A program made the position numbers and the translations under genes. The notes below the pieces were generated by a model. The model was given only the letters and a program-made list of their open reading frames with translations, was not told the origin of the DNA and searched no databases. DNA of 64,000 nucleotides from Mycobacterium sp. Aquia_213 (GTDB taxonomy: Bacteria; Actinomycetota; Actinomycetes; Mycobacteriales; Mycobacteriaceae): the NCBI RefSeq assembly GCF_026625985.1, contig NZ_CP113116.1, positions 992,001 through 1,056,000 of the forward strand. The letters are read 5' to 3'. Positions 18,091-26,444 of this stretch are shown here, piece by piece. The stretch's first letter is position 1. Each line of letters starts with the position of its first letter.

Positions 18091-19315
18091 CCGTCTGGCA
18101 GACCTGCTTCGCGCCACCGCCGGTGTCGAACTGCCGGTTCGGCTGCGTGCCTGGGATTCCAGCGAAGCCGGCCCCGCCGACGGCCCGATCCTGGTGGTTC
18201 GTTCCCGTCGCGCGTTGCGCCGATTGCTTTGGTGCCCAGGCGAACTCGGCTTGGCACGCGCCTACGTGACCGGCGATATCGACGTCGAGGGCGACCTGGC
18301 CGATGGCCTGCGGCGGGCCTGGCGGCTGACCCGTTCGCGTCCGGCCGTCTCGATCTCGCGCCGCGGTCAGATGGCGGCGGCGCTGCGCGCGGTGCGGCTC
18401 GGGGCGCTGGGACCGCCGCCGAAAATTCCGGCCAGCGAGGCGCGGCTGTCCGGGCGGCTGCACAGCCGGCGACGCGACCGGGCGGTGATCGCCCATCACT
18501 ACGACCTGTCCAACGACTTCTATCGGCTGCTGCTGGATGACCACATGGCTTACTCGTCGGCGTATTTCACCGATGAAGACCAATCGCTGCACGACGCTCA
18601 GACCGCGAAGCTGGATCTGATCTGCCGCAAGCTCGGACTCGAACCGGGCATGCGGCTGCTGGACGTGGGATGTGGCTGGGGATCGCTGATCCTGTACGCG
18701 GTGCAGCGCTACGGCGTGCGCGCGACCGGTATCACGCTGTCGGCCCAGCAGCGCGAGTTCATCGAAGACCGCGCTGCCGAGCGCCGTCTGGCCGACGGCG
18801 TTGAGGTTCGGTTGCAGGATTACCGCGACTTCGGCAACGACCCGGGTTCGGCGGGTGCATTCGATGCCGTCGGCTCGATCGAGATGGGCGAACACGTCGG
18901 CGAGCAGTGGTATCCGGCTTATCTACGGATCCTTGGCCGCGCGCTGCGACCCGGCGGCAAGCTGTTGCTGCAGCAGATGTCGCGACGGGCCGACGCGGCG
19001 CCGGGCGGGGGAGCGTTCATCGAGGCCTACATCGCTGCGGACATGCACATGCGACCGCTCTGGCAGACGGTGCGCTACGTGCAGGACGGGGATTTCGAGG
19101 TCGCATCCGTCGAGGCCATGCGCGAGCACTACGCCCGCACCGCGCAATGCTGGATCGCGACGCTGGACGAGCACTTCGACGAATTCGTGGCGATGCTGGG
19201 CGAAGAAGTCGCCCGGGTGTGGCGGCTATATCTGGCCGGCGGCATGCTGGCCTTCGAGGAAGGCCGGATGGGCGTGGATCAGATCCTCGCCGTCAAACCC
19301 GCCGTGCGGCGATGA
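18071..19315 (+). CDS. Cyclopropane-fatty-acyl-phospholipid synthase family methyltransferase
   Basis: A 414-residue protein with an N-terminal lipid-binding-like region (1-130) and a C-terminal SAM methyltransferase domain. The junction HHYDLSNDFYRLLLDDHMAY is a hallmark of CFA synthases and mycolic acid cyclopropane synthases. The SAM loop is LLDVGCGWGSL. EMGEHVGEQWYPAYL and LAGGMLAFEEGRMGVDQILA match the UfaA1/BfaB type (Rv0447c-like), which methylates unsaturated phospholipid acyl chains. It overlaps the toxin-like gene by 20 bp and is absent from this locus in M. tuberculosis. Confidence 0.88.
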   Translation: MVAPAADRLADLLRATAGVELPVRLRAWDSSEAGPADGPILVVRSRRALRRLLWCPGELGLARAYVTGDIDVEGDLADGLRRAWRLTRSRPAVSISRRGQMAAALRAVRLGALGPPPKIPASEARLSGRLHSRRRDRAVIAHHYDLSNDFYRLLLDDHMAYSSAYFTDEDQSLHDAQTAKLDLICRKLGLEPGMRLLDVGCGWGSLILYAVQRYGVRATGITLSAQQREFIEDRAAERRLADGVEVRLQDYRDFGNDPGSAGAFDAVGSIEMGEHVGEQWYPAYLRILGRALRPGGKLLLQQMSRRADAAPGGGAFIEAYIAADMHMRPLWQTVRYVQDGDFEVASVEAMREHYARTAQCWIATLDEHFDEFVAMLGEEVARVWRLYLAGGMLAFEEGRMGVDQILAVKPAVRR

Positions 19316-19386
19316 GTTTTCGGATCGGCACCAGTCGATGTGTGTGAGCCCCGCGCATGGGGCCAGGACACTGACAGGAGAACACC

Positions 19387-20160
19387 GTGCCCATCCGAGA
19401 CGGCGCCCCGCTGGGCGCACCCTGCTGGATCGATTTGACGACATCGGACCTCGACCGCGCCCAGGACTTCTACGGCACGGTCTTCGGCTGGACGTTCGAG
19501 TCCGCCGGACCCGACTACGGCGGCTACATCAACGTCGCCAAGGGTGGCCACCGCGTCGCCGGCATGATGGCCAACCAGCCGGAGTTCGGATCGCCGGACA
19601 ATTGGACGACGTACTTCCACACCGCCGATATCAACGCGACGGCCGCCGCGGCGACCGCCGCAGGTGGCGCGGTGTGCGTGGAACCGATGGAGATACCAGC
19701 CAAGGGGTACATGGGCCTGGCCACCGACCCGTCCGGAGGATTAGTTGGCTTCTGGCAGCCGCTGGAGCACCGCGGTTTTGAGGTGATCGGCGAGGCCGGC
19801 TCAGCAGTCTGGCATCAACTGACCAGCCGCGATTACCGTGCGGCCCTGGACTTCTATCGCGAGGTTTTCGGCTGGCGCACCGAGCAGGTCGGTGACAGCG
19901 ACGAATTCCGTTACACCACAGTATGGTTCGGCGATCAGCAATTACTCGGCGTAATGGACGGCGCCACCTTTCTGCCCGAGGGCGTGCCATCGCAGTGGTC
20001 CATCTTCTTCGGCGCCGAAGATGTCGACAAAACGCTGCAGGTGATCGCCGAGAACGGCGGAGCCGTGCTGCGGGGAGCCGAGGACACGCCATACGGCCGG
20101 CTGGCCGCGGCCACCGACCCCACCGGAGTCGTCTTCAACTTGTCCTCCCTGCAGGAGTGA
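19387..20160 (+). CDS. Two-domain VOC (glyoxalase-fold) protein (Rv0911 homologue)
   Basis: A 257-residue protein of two tandem VOC modules (about 1-120 and 133-257), each starting with a related segment: WIDLTTSDLDRAQDFYGTVF and WHQLTSRDYRAALDFYREVF. Family members include glyoxalases, dioxygenases and antibiotic-binding proteins; no specific substrate can be read. GTG 19387 is preceded by CAGGAGAA. It lies 71 bp after the methyltransferase and may share its transcript. Confidence 0.82.
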   Translation: MPIRDGAPLGAPCWIDLTTSDLDRAQDFYGTVFGWTFESAGPDYGGYINVAKGGHRVAGMMANQPEFGSPDNWTTYFHTADINATAAAATAAGGAVCVEPMEIPAKGYMGLATDPSGGLVGFWQPLEHRGFEVIGEAGSAVWHQLTSRDYRAALDFYREVFGWRTEQVGDSDEFRYTTVWFGDQQLLGVMDGATFLPEGVPSQWSIFFGAEDVDKTLQVIAENGGAVLRGAEDTPYGRLAAATDPTGVVFNLSSLQE

Positions 20161-20235
20161 CGCAGCGGGTCGCATCGGCGCACGCTGCGCGTGGCGAGCG
20201 GGCGGCGGGTCCGGCGCCCTATTAAGGTCGCACCC

Positions 20236-20670
20236 ATGACCCGCCGCCTGCGTCCCGGTTGGCTGGTGGCCTTGTTTGCCCTGGTCGTTTCGGCCAGCGC
20301 CTGGTTGCCGTGGCTGACGACGTCGGTCGGTGGCGGCGGTTGGGCCAGCGCGATCGGGGGTAAACACGGCAGCCTGCAGCTTCCGTCGGGATTCGGCGCG
20401 GGCCAGCTGATCGTGTTGCTGTCCTCGGCGTTGCTGGTGGCCGGGGCGATGGTGGCTCGCGGCCTGTCGGTGCGGATTGCTTCGATTGCGGCGCTGGTGA
20501 TTTCGCTGCTCATCGTGGCGCTCGTGGCGTGGTACTACAAACTCAACGTCAACCCGCCGGTGTCCGCGGAATACGGACTCTATGTCGGTGGGGTCGCCGC
20601 GGTCGCCGCGGTCGCGTGCTCGGTTGTGTCGCTGATCGCCGCCCTCGTCACCGGTCGCGCCGGCCGCTGA
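20236..20670 (+). CDS. Four-helix membrane protein (Rv0912 homologue)
   Basis: A 144-residue integral membrane protein with four predicted helices: WLVALFALVVSASAWLPWL near the N-terminus, GQLIVLLSSALLVAGAMVA, SIAALVISLLIVALVAWYY, and VGGVAAVAAVACSVVSLIAA. ATG 20236 gives a positive N-terminus (MTRRLRPG) leading straight into helix 1. Function is unknown. It converges on the single-domain VOC gene with a 3-bp gap. Confidence 0.8.
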   Translation: MTRRLRPGWLVALFALVVSASAWLPWLTTSVGGGGWASAIGGKHGSLQLPSGFGAGQLIVLLSSALLVAGAMVARGLSVRIASIAALVISLLIVALVAWYYKLNVNPPVSAEYGLYVGGVAAVAAVACSVVSLIAALVTGRAGR

Positions 20671-20673
20671 GAC

Positions 20674-21159
20674 TCAGCTCGTCGGGAACTCGTGTTTGCC
20701 CGACATGGAGCTATGGCCGGGCTCGTTGACTCCGAACACAAAGGGCGCGAACACGACCTCGCGACCGTCTGGATCGCGATAGGTGACCGCGCCCGTTGCT
20801 GCCCAGTACGGGTGCTGCTGCACCTCTTCGGCCCCTGCCTGCTGCAGGCGCGTGATCGCGGCCCGCTGAGACTGCTCGTCCGGAAAGTACAGGCACAGCT
20901 GCTCGTGATGGTCGACCGTGACATCGCCGTCGGGGGCCTCCACGATCTCCATCGTCAGGTTCCAGCTGGGCAGACCGAAGATCGCGCCGTTGCTGCCGTA
21001 GCTGGCCTCGAACGTCTCGAACAGCGGCAGCCCCACCAGGTCACGGTAAAACCGCACGGTCGCTTCGAAGTTCGACGACCGGCGAGCAAAGCGGATGGCG
21101 CCGATCGGGGCCAGCTGCATGGGCCAGTGCGTGGTCCGGCGGGGCTTTTCGGAGTTCAT
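20674..21159 (-). CDS. Single-domain VOC family protein
   Basis: A 161-residue glyoxalase/bleomycin-resistance-fold protein: RRSSNFEATVRFYRDLVGLP, then VDHHEQLCLYFPDEQSQRAA and TYRDPDGREVVFAPFVFG supply the beta-alpha-beta-beta-beta pattern and candidate metal ligands (His in DHHE, Glu in REVV). ATG 21159 has AGGGTGG just upstream; MQLAPIG at 21120 is an alternative. It is on the same strand as the dioxygenase/thiolase genes and 37 bp downstream of them. Confidence 0.8.
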   Translation of the reverse strand: MNSEKPRRTTHWPMQLAPIGAIRFARRSSNFEATVRFYRDLVGLPLFETFEASYGSNGAIFGLPSWNLTMEIVEAPDGDVTVDHHEQLCLYFPDEQSQRAAITRLQQAGAEEVQQHPYWAATGAVTYRDPDGREVVFAPFVFGVNEPGHSSMSGKHEFPTS

Positions 21160-21196
21160 TGCCACCCTATGATGACGTGTCGGCGAGTCGCGGGGT

Positions 21197-22711
21197 TCAC
21201 AGGCCCACGGCGGCGGCGGCCGACTCGGCGGTGTCCCAGCGCCGCAATTGCGCACCGGGCGCCCAGGTCGAATGCGTGCCGCTCGAAATACGTTCCGGCA
21301 GTTGCAGTTTGCACACCGGCCCGTCGGCGACCCGGGCAGCATCGAACACCAGGCAATACGAGGCGTCGGTGTTCATGTCGGTGGTGAGAGTGACCAGGTA
21401 ACCGTCGTCTTCACCAGCGGCACCCACGCGCGGCGCCATCGCCGTCTCGCTGCCGTAGACGCCGTCGCCGAACGAGAAACCCTCCTGGCCCCCGGTATGC
21501 AGGTCATGTTTGACCAGTCCGTCGAACAGGAACCAGCCCGGCTTCCCGGTCGCGGCGTAGGCGTAGCGGTAGGTGCCGCCCGCGTAGTCGGGGTTGATCG
21601 TTCCGAACTCGGTGATCGAGTCCGACAATTGCTCCTCTTTCACCGCACCCGTGACCAGGTTGAAGCGCCACCGGTGCAGCCGGGCCTGCAGGCGGTCCAG
21701 CGCGAGGAAGCGAAACAGCTTCTCCCACTTGGTTCCTCCGGTGTCCAGCGGTTGAGGATCGCCCTCGAAGAAGCCGTCCAGCACGATCTCGTCGCCGTCC
21801 TCGTAGGCGTTGGTGAAGTGCAGCACAAACGTGGGGTCCGCTTCGAACCACTTGATATCAGCGGTCGATCCGCGGCGCGGGATCACCGCGAAGCGCGACG
21901 GAATGTCGGGGTAGAAGCGCGGCAGGTGCACGTCGTGTTCGAGCAGTCGCGGATTCCAGAACAACGGGAAATCGTTGAGGATGGCGTAGTTTTCGGTGAA
22001 CGCCATGTCGTGCGGGAGACGCGGGCCGGGCAGCGGGATGTCGACGTAGTGGGCCAGCTCGTTGTCGTCGTCGACGACGCCGTAGCGCATGTACGGATCC
22101 TGCTTGCTGTAGTTGAAGAACAGCAGTTCTCCGGTCTTGTTGTCGACCTTTGGATGCGCGGACACACCCCAATCCAGGGGGAAGCGCCCGTTCCAGCTCT
22201 CCTTGCCGAGGGTGTTGGCCGAATACGGGTCGATCCGGTACAGATCGCCGCACTGGTAGAAGCTGGTCAGTGCGATGCCGCGGTGCACGATGACGTCGGT
22301 GCTCGACGCGTCCTTCATCTTCGTCCGCGCCCCCCAGCCCTCGTCGCGCTGGGCCAACTGCACCGGTTCGGCCAGGCCCGGCCACAGCGGCTCGCCGGCG
22401 TCGTTCTCTGCCAAAAAGCCGTCGGTGCGAATAAACCGATTGCGGTAGAACGCCTTTCCATCGCGGAAGCCGACCACGTGCACCATGCCGTCGCCGTCGA
22501 ACGGGTGATAGGTCTTCAACGCCGGATGCAGCGGGTTCTCGGTGTTGCGCAGATAGACGCCGTCGAGGTCGCCGGGGATTTCGCCCTCCACCGCGACCAG
22601 GTCGTTGGCGTCCCACTCGGTGGTCTGCGGTCGCCACGGGCCGATCCGGTAGGGGTGGTCGTCGTCTTCGGGCAGGGTCGACAGGAACTTGCCGACGATC
22701 TCAACATCCAT
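21197..22711 (-). CDS. Carotenoid oxygenase family dioxygenase (Rv0913c homologue)
   Basis: A 504-residue RPE65/carotenoid-cleavage dioxygenase, a seven-bladed propeller with a non-haem iron held by four His. Candidate ligands are in SAHPKVDNKTGELLFF, LPHDMAFTENYAIL, HFTNAYEDGDEIVLD and the C-terminal GTHSTWAPG. These enzymes oxidatively split carotenoids or stilbenes; the substrate is unknown. The upstream thiolase gene ends one base before this start codon, so the pair is likely cotranscribed. Confidence 0.88.
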   Translation of the reverse strand: MDVEIVGKFLSTLPEDDDHPYRIGPWRPQTTEWDANDLVAVEGEIPGDLDGVYLRNTENPLHPALKTYHPFDGDGMVHVVGFRDGKAFYRNRFIRTDGFLAENDAGEPLWPGLAEPVQLAQRDEGWGARTKMKDASSTDVIVHRGIALTSFYQCGDLYRIDPYSANTLGKESWNGRFPLDWGVSAHPKVDNKTGELLFFNYSKQDPYMRYGVVDDDNELAHYVDIPLPGPRLPHDMAFTENYAILNDFPLFWNPRLLEHDVHLPRFYPDIPSRFAVIPRRGSTADIKWFEADPTFVLHFTNAYEDGDEIVLDGFFEGDPQPLDTGGTKWEKLFRFLALDRLQARLHRWRFNLVTGAVKEEQLSDSITEFGTINPDYAGGTYRYAYAATGKPGWFLFDGLVKHDLHTGGQEGFSFGDGVYGSETAMAPRVGAAGEDDGYLVTLTTDMNTDASYCLVFDAARVADGPVCKLQLPERISSGTHSTWAPGAQLRRWDTAESAAAAVGL

Positions 22712-22712
22712 G

Positions 22713-23951
22713 TCATGCGCCCTTGGTCGTGCCCACGACGAAACTGACCGTGGTGGCGGTACTGCCGCCGAAGTTCAGCGTCCCGAAGGTCTTTGCACCC
22801 TCGACCTGATAGTCACCGGCCCCGCCGCTGACCTGTTTGGCCGCGTCGAGCAGCATCCGTACGCCGGAGGCACCGACCGGGTGTCCACCGCCGATCAGCC
22901 CGCCGCTGGGGTTGATCGGGAGCCGGCCACCGATCTCGATCTCCCCGTTTTCGATGGCCTTCCACGATTCGCCCGGACCGGTCAGCCCGATGTGGTCGAT
23001 GGCCAGGTATTCGCTGGGCGTGAAGCAGTCGTGCACCTCGAACCCGTCGATGTCGTCGAGGGCCACCTGTGCCCGGCGCAGGGCGTCGAGCACCGCGGAC
23101 CGCACGTGGGGGAGCACGTAGGGGTCCCCGTTGTTTTGAGAGGCGGCCCGGTCCAGTTTCTGCTGCAGACCCAGCCCGACGGTGCGATGGCCCCAGCCGT
23201 CGATGCGGCCGATCGGGCGCGCATCGGGATGGTCGCGCAGGTAAGCGTCGTTCACCAGGACCAAACCCGCACCGCCGTCGGTCATTTGGCTGCAGTCGTA
23301 CCGTCGCAGCCGGCCTTCGGTGATCGGGTTGGTCTTGTCGTCAGCCGTGATCGGGTCGGGGACGGTCCAGCCCCGGGTTTGGGCGTTGGGGTTGCGCCGC
23401 GCGTTGGTGAAGTTGAGGTGCGCGATGGCCCGCAGATGGGTGTCGTCCAAGCCGTAGCGCCGGTCGTACTCGTCGGCCACCTGCGCGAACATCGATGGCC
23501 AGAGATACTTCGCGTCGGCGCCCTCGTGTCCGGTCCACGCGGCGGCGCCCAGATACACGGCGGCGATGTCACCGGGCACGGGTTTCTCCAACTCGATCCC
23601 GATCACCAGGGCGGTGTCGTAGGCACCGGAGCGCAGATCGGCGATCGCCGACAGCGTCGCGACACTACCGGATGCGCAGGCGGCCTCGTGCCGGGACGCC
23701 GGGGTATCCCAGAGCCCGTCACACACCGTCGCCGGCATGGCGCCGAGGTGGCCCTGGCTGGCGAACATCTCGCCGAAGGCATTCGCGACGTGGACCACTC
23801 CGATGTCCGCGGTGTCCACCTTGGCGGCGGCGAGGGTGCCGTCGACTACCTCGCCGGTCAACGCCGCGAAGTCGCGGTTCTCCTTAGTGAGATTGCGAGC
23901 GAAATCGCTCTGGTAACCGCCGAGAATCCACACGTTTGTCGAGCCGTCCAT
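22713..23951 (-). CDS. Thiolase / SCPx-type lipid-transfer family acyltransferase (Rv0914c homologue)
   Basis: A 412-residue thiolase-superfamily protein. The nucleophilic Cys lies in SRHEAACASGSVATLSAI. The C-terminal catalytic region includes INPSGGLIGGGHPVGASGV (His/Gly-rich) and FEVHDCFTPSEYLAIDHIG. Such proteins cleave 3-ketoacyl-CoA or act in sterol side-chain degradation with DUF35 partners; no DUF35 gene is adjacent. It is the first gene of a minus-strand operon with the carotenoid oxygenase. Confidence 0.87.
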   Translation of the reverse strand: MDGSTNVWILGGYQSDFARNLTKENRDFAALTGEVVDGTLAAAKVDTADIGVVHVANAFGEMFASQGHLGAMPATVCDGLWDTPASRHEAACASGSVATLSAIADLRSGAYDTALVIGIELEKPVPGDIAAVYLGAAAWTGHEGADAKYLWPSMFAQVADEYDRRYGLDDTHLRAIAHLNFTNARRNPNAQTRGWTVPDPITADDKTNPITEGRLRRYDCSQMTDGGAGLVLVNDAYLRDHPDARPIGRIDGWGHRTVGLGLQQKLDRAASQNNGDPYVLPHVRSAVLDALRRAQVALDDIDGFEVHDCFTPSEYLAIDHIGLTGPGESWKAIENGEIEIGGRLPINPSGGLIGGGHPVGASGVRMLLDAAKQVSGGAGDYQVEGAKTFGTLNFGGSTATTVSFVVGTTKGA

Positions 23952-23992
23952 ACCAGCGCACGGTACTCCTGGATGACCCCGGAAATAGCGGA

Positions 23993-24053
23993 CCCGTCGG
24001 CTCTCGGGCTGAACCGACGGGACCTAGATGGGCGCGTAGGCCGGCCGACGCGC
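23993..24053. promoter_or_regulatory. Two inverted repeats upstream of the thiolase operon
   Basis: CCCGTCGG at 23993-24000 pairs with CCGACGGG at 24014-24021 (8-bp arms, 13-bp gap). From 24032 to 24053 lies a 22-bp palindrome (GCGCGTAGGCC / GGCCGACGCGC) with one mismatched pair out of eleven. Both are 40-100 bp upstream of the thiolase start and are candidate operators, for example of a TetR-family regulator. No regulator gene is adjacent. Confidence 0.4.
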
Positions 24054-24155
24054 ACACCCTGTTGGGGCATTACCATCCCCGGCCGCTGGCAAACATGGCA
24101 AACAGTGTGGGCCGCGAGCCGCCGGAACCGCCCTGAGCTGCGCAAACGAGGGTTT

Positions 24156-24169
24156 CCCCTGTTCAGGGG
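24156..24169 (-). terminator. Short hairpin just downstream of the transporter gene
   Basis: CCCCTGTTCAGGGG forms a 5-bp GC stem with a 4-base loop, beginning 11 bp after the stop of the minus-strand MHS transporter gene. There is no U-tract, as is common for mycobacterial hairpins. A weak terminator is the simplest reading. Confidence 0.35.
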
Positions 24170-24179
24170 TGCATCGTGC

Positions 24180-25598
24180 CTAGACGGATCCGCCGACAAG
24201 TTCGGTCGGTTCGGGTCCATCCGGGGGCCTCGCGGACCGGTCCGACCCCGCATATTGCGAGTCGGCGAGGTCAACCTCGGCCAGGTCGATGCCCTTCGTC
24301 TCGCGGGCAGCGATGGCGGCGACGGCGCTGACCGCGGCGGCGCCCGCCAGGTACCAGGCGATGGGCACCGCCGACTTGTAGGTCGCGAGCAGTCGAACGG
24401 CGATGATCGGCGCGAGCGACCCGGCCACGATCGATGTGACCTGGTACCCGAGCGACACGCCCGAATACCGCATCCGGGTCGGAAACATCTCGGCCATGGC
24501 GGACGGCTGAACCGCGTACATCACTCCGTGAAACACCAGGCCGATGACGACCGCGGACATGATGATCGCGTTGCGTCCGCTGTTCATCATCGGGAAGGCG
24601 AAGAAGCCCCAGGTGCCGGTCGCGATGGCACCGGCGAAATAGACTGGGCGCCTACCGAATCGGTCGCTGAGATGCCCGAAAAAGGGAATGACCGCGAAAT
24701 GCGCGGCGTGCGCGGCCAACAGCCACCACAAGATGGTTTTGGTATTCGCGTGCACCTGCACCTTGAGATAGGTGATCGAGAACGTGACCACCAGGTAGTA
24801 CATGATGTTCTCGCCGACCCGTAATCCCATAGCGGTGAAAACGCCACGCGGGTAACGCTTTATCACTTCCAGGACGCCGGCCCGAGCTGATTTGTTGCGC
24901 TCTGCCTGTCGCTGCGCTTCGAGGAAGATCGGGGCATCGGTGACCTTGGTGCGGATGTAATAGCCGATCAGGACGACGATCGCGGACAACCAGAAGGCAA
25001 CGCGCCAGCCCCAGCTGAGGAACTCCGCGTCCGACAGCGTCGAGGTGAGAACCAGCAGCACCGCCGTGGCCAGCATGTTCCCACCCGGCACACCGGCCTG
25101 CGGCCAACTCGCCCAGAACCCGCGGCTGGCGTTCGGGCTGTGCTCGGCCACCAGCAGAACCGCGCCGCCCCACTCACCGCCCACGGCGAAGCCCTGGACG
25201 AACCGCAGCGTCACCAGCAGCGCCGGGGCCCAGTATCCGATCTGAGCGAAGGTCGGCAGACAACCCATCAGGAAGGTCGAGACGCCCACCAGCAGCAGGC
25301 TCAGCTGTAGCAGCTTCTTGCGTCCATGCCGATCCCCGAGCTGGCCGAAGACGATTCCGCCCAAAGGACGTGCGGCGAAGCCGACGGCATAGGTCACGAA
25401 AGCGGCGAAAATGGCGTCGAGGTCGTTGCCGCCCTTGGCGAAGAAGACTTTGCCGAACACCAGTGTGGCCGCGGTGCCGTAGAGGAAGAATTCGTACCAC
25501 TCGACGACGGTGCCGGCCATGGAGGCCGCGACTACTCGGTTGAGGTATGCGCGTCCGGCTCCGAATCGTTTGGGCTGCAACCCATTACTCACACTCAC
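24180..25598 (-). CDS. MFS transporter, metabolite:H+ symporter (MHS) family
   Basis: A 472-residue twelve-helix transporter. VEWYEFFLYGTAATLVFGKV in helix 1, GQLGDRHGRKKLL between helices 2 and 3, the RFVQGFAVGGEWGGA block, and SDRFGRRPVYFAG between helices 7 and 8 are MHS hallmarks (KgtP, ShiA, ProP). Likely substrates are organic acids or osmolytes by proton symport, but this cannot be decided. GTG 25598 is chosen because AAGGAGG lies 7 bp upstream; the frame stays open to 25766. It is a monocistronic-looking gene in an accessory region. Confidence 0.9.
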   Translation of the reverse strand: MSVSNGLQPKRFGAGRAYLNRVVAASMAGTVVEWYEFFLYGTAATLVFGKVFFAKGGNDLDAIFAAFVTYAVGFAARPLGGIVFGQLGDRHGRKKLLQLSLLLVGVSTFLMGCLPTFAQIGYWAPALLVTLRFVQGFAVGGEWGGAVLLVAEHSPNASRGFWASWPQAGVPGGNMLATAVLLVLTSTLSDAEFLSWGWRVAFWLSAIVVLIGYYIRTKVTDAPIFLEAQRQAERNKSARAGVLEVIKRYPRGVFTAMGLRVGENIMYYLVVTFSITYLKVQVHANTKTILWWLLAAHAAHFAVIPFFGHLSDRFGRRPVYFAGAIATGTWGFFAFPMMNSGRNAIIMSAVVIGLVFHGVMYAVQPSAMAEMFPTRMRYSGVSLGYQVTSIVAGSLAPIIAVRLLATYKSAVPIAWYLAGAAAVSAVAAIAARETKGIDLAEVDLADSQYAGSDRSARPPDGPEPTELVGGSV

Positions 25599-25796
25599 CG
25601 CTCGCCCTCCTTGGCGGACCGCCCACCTACTCGGGAGTCCGGGCCGCGTTGTTGCGGCTCGCGGGGATGATGGGCGTGCTGCGGATGGGAGCGTACCCTC
25701 CCTGACGTGGCAACGCGGGTTGTCCGTGGCGTTTGCCCCCGCGGCCCAGGATTCGCGGCGCCGCACTGGGTTTCGGTATGCCGGGAGCCGGCAGTT

Positions 25797-26105
25797 CTAG
25801 CGTCCCGGCCGAGGCGGCAAAGCCGGGGGACCGGAGGGTGGCAGCGGGACCTGGGGTGCCGAGGAAGGCAGCGCGGGCCCCGACGACGGCAGGGCAGGCC
25901 CCGTCGACGGTAGCGGTGGCGGCTCGGGGGGAGCCAGCTCCGTTGTCGTCGTCGTGGTCGTTGTTGTGGTCGAGTCGGTCGAGGTCGTGGTGGTGGGTGT
26001 CGCGGTCGCGATGCCGCCGGAGTTCTGGCCGATCCATAGCGCCGCCGCGATGGTGACGCCGGCGGCGGGCATGAGGGCGATCAGCCGGATGACCGAAGTC
26101 GTCAT
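25797..26105 (-). CDS. Small exported Thr/Pro-rich protein
   Basis: A 102-residue protein: MTTSVIRLIALMPAAGVTIA begins a signal peptide or anchor (to about residue 25), followed by a Thr/Ser tract ending in ten consecutive Thr, and a Pro-rich tail with the repeat GPALPSS. The mixed ACN codons show the Thr tract is selected at protein level. Such stretches are typical of O-mannosylated mycobacterial wall proteins. ATG 26105 directly precedes the hydrophobic stretch. It is divergent from the DUF4185 gene. No named family recognised. Confidence 0.6.
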   Translation of the reverse strand: MTTSVIRLIALMPAAGVTIAAALWIGQNSGGIATATPTTTTSTDSTTTTTTTTTTELAPPEPPPLPSTGPALPSSGPALPSSAPQVPLPPSGPPALPPRPGR

Positions 26106-26444
26106 GTCAGAGCCTTTACTCCCGGGCAGAATCGGTATCCGCAAGTCGGCTCAAATGAATCCGCTATACGGATCAAGCAGGACAGATATTAGCACCGGGA
26201 GCAGCGCGAACAACGGGACGATGCGCATTCCACGCACTGTTCATGAGCGCTTCGAGGTGCGTTGGCGCGACGGCGGCCCGGGGGAGTGAGCACGGGCACC
26301 GTGGAACGCCTCTAGCAAATTCGCCTGGGAATGGCTTGAAAGCAGGGTTTCGACGCGGTCACGGATACATACCTATTAGCTGATCGCTAGTCACACGAGC
26401 CCCTTGGATCACTATCGTCACATGAGCCAACTGCGTACGTCAAT
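26106..26444. other. 339-bp intergenic region between two divergent exported-protein genes
   Basis: This region should hold the promoters of the Thr/Pro-rich gene (minus) and the DUF4185 gene (plus). A 44-codon plus-strand frame (ATG 26155 to TGA 26289) exists but has no ribosome binding site or recognisable features. TAGC and GCTA flank TGATC near 26380, too short to call. No RNA gene was seen. Confidence 0.4.

Noticed and set aside
20669..20679. CTGAG-A-CTCAG repeat at the convergent end of two genes
   Set aside because: A one-base loop cannot form a hairpin and part of it is coding.
22689..24824. 711-codon plus-strand open frame
   Set aside because: Antisense to the thiolase and transporter genes, both of which have clear family motifs; no protein-like features on the plus strand.
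25945..26010. Poly-Thr coding tract as a phase-variable repeat
   Set aside because: The codons are mixed (ACC, ACG, ACA, ACT), so there is no uniform DNA repeat for slippage.
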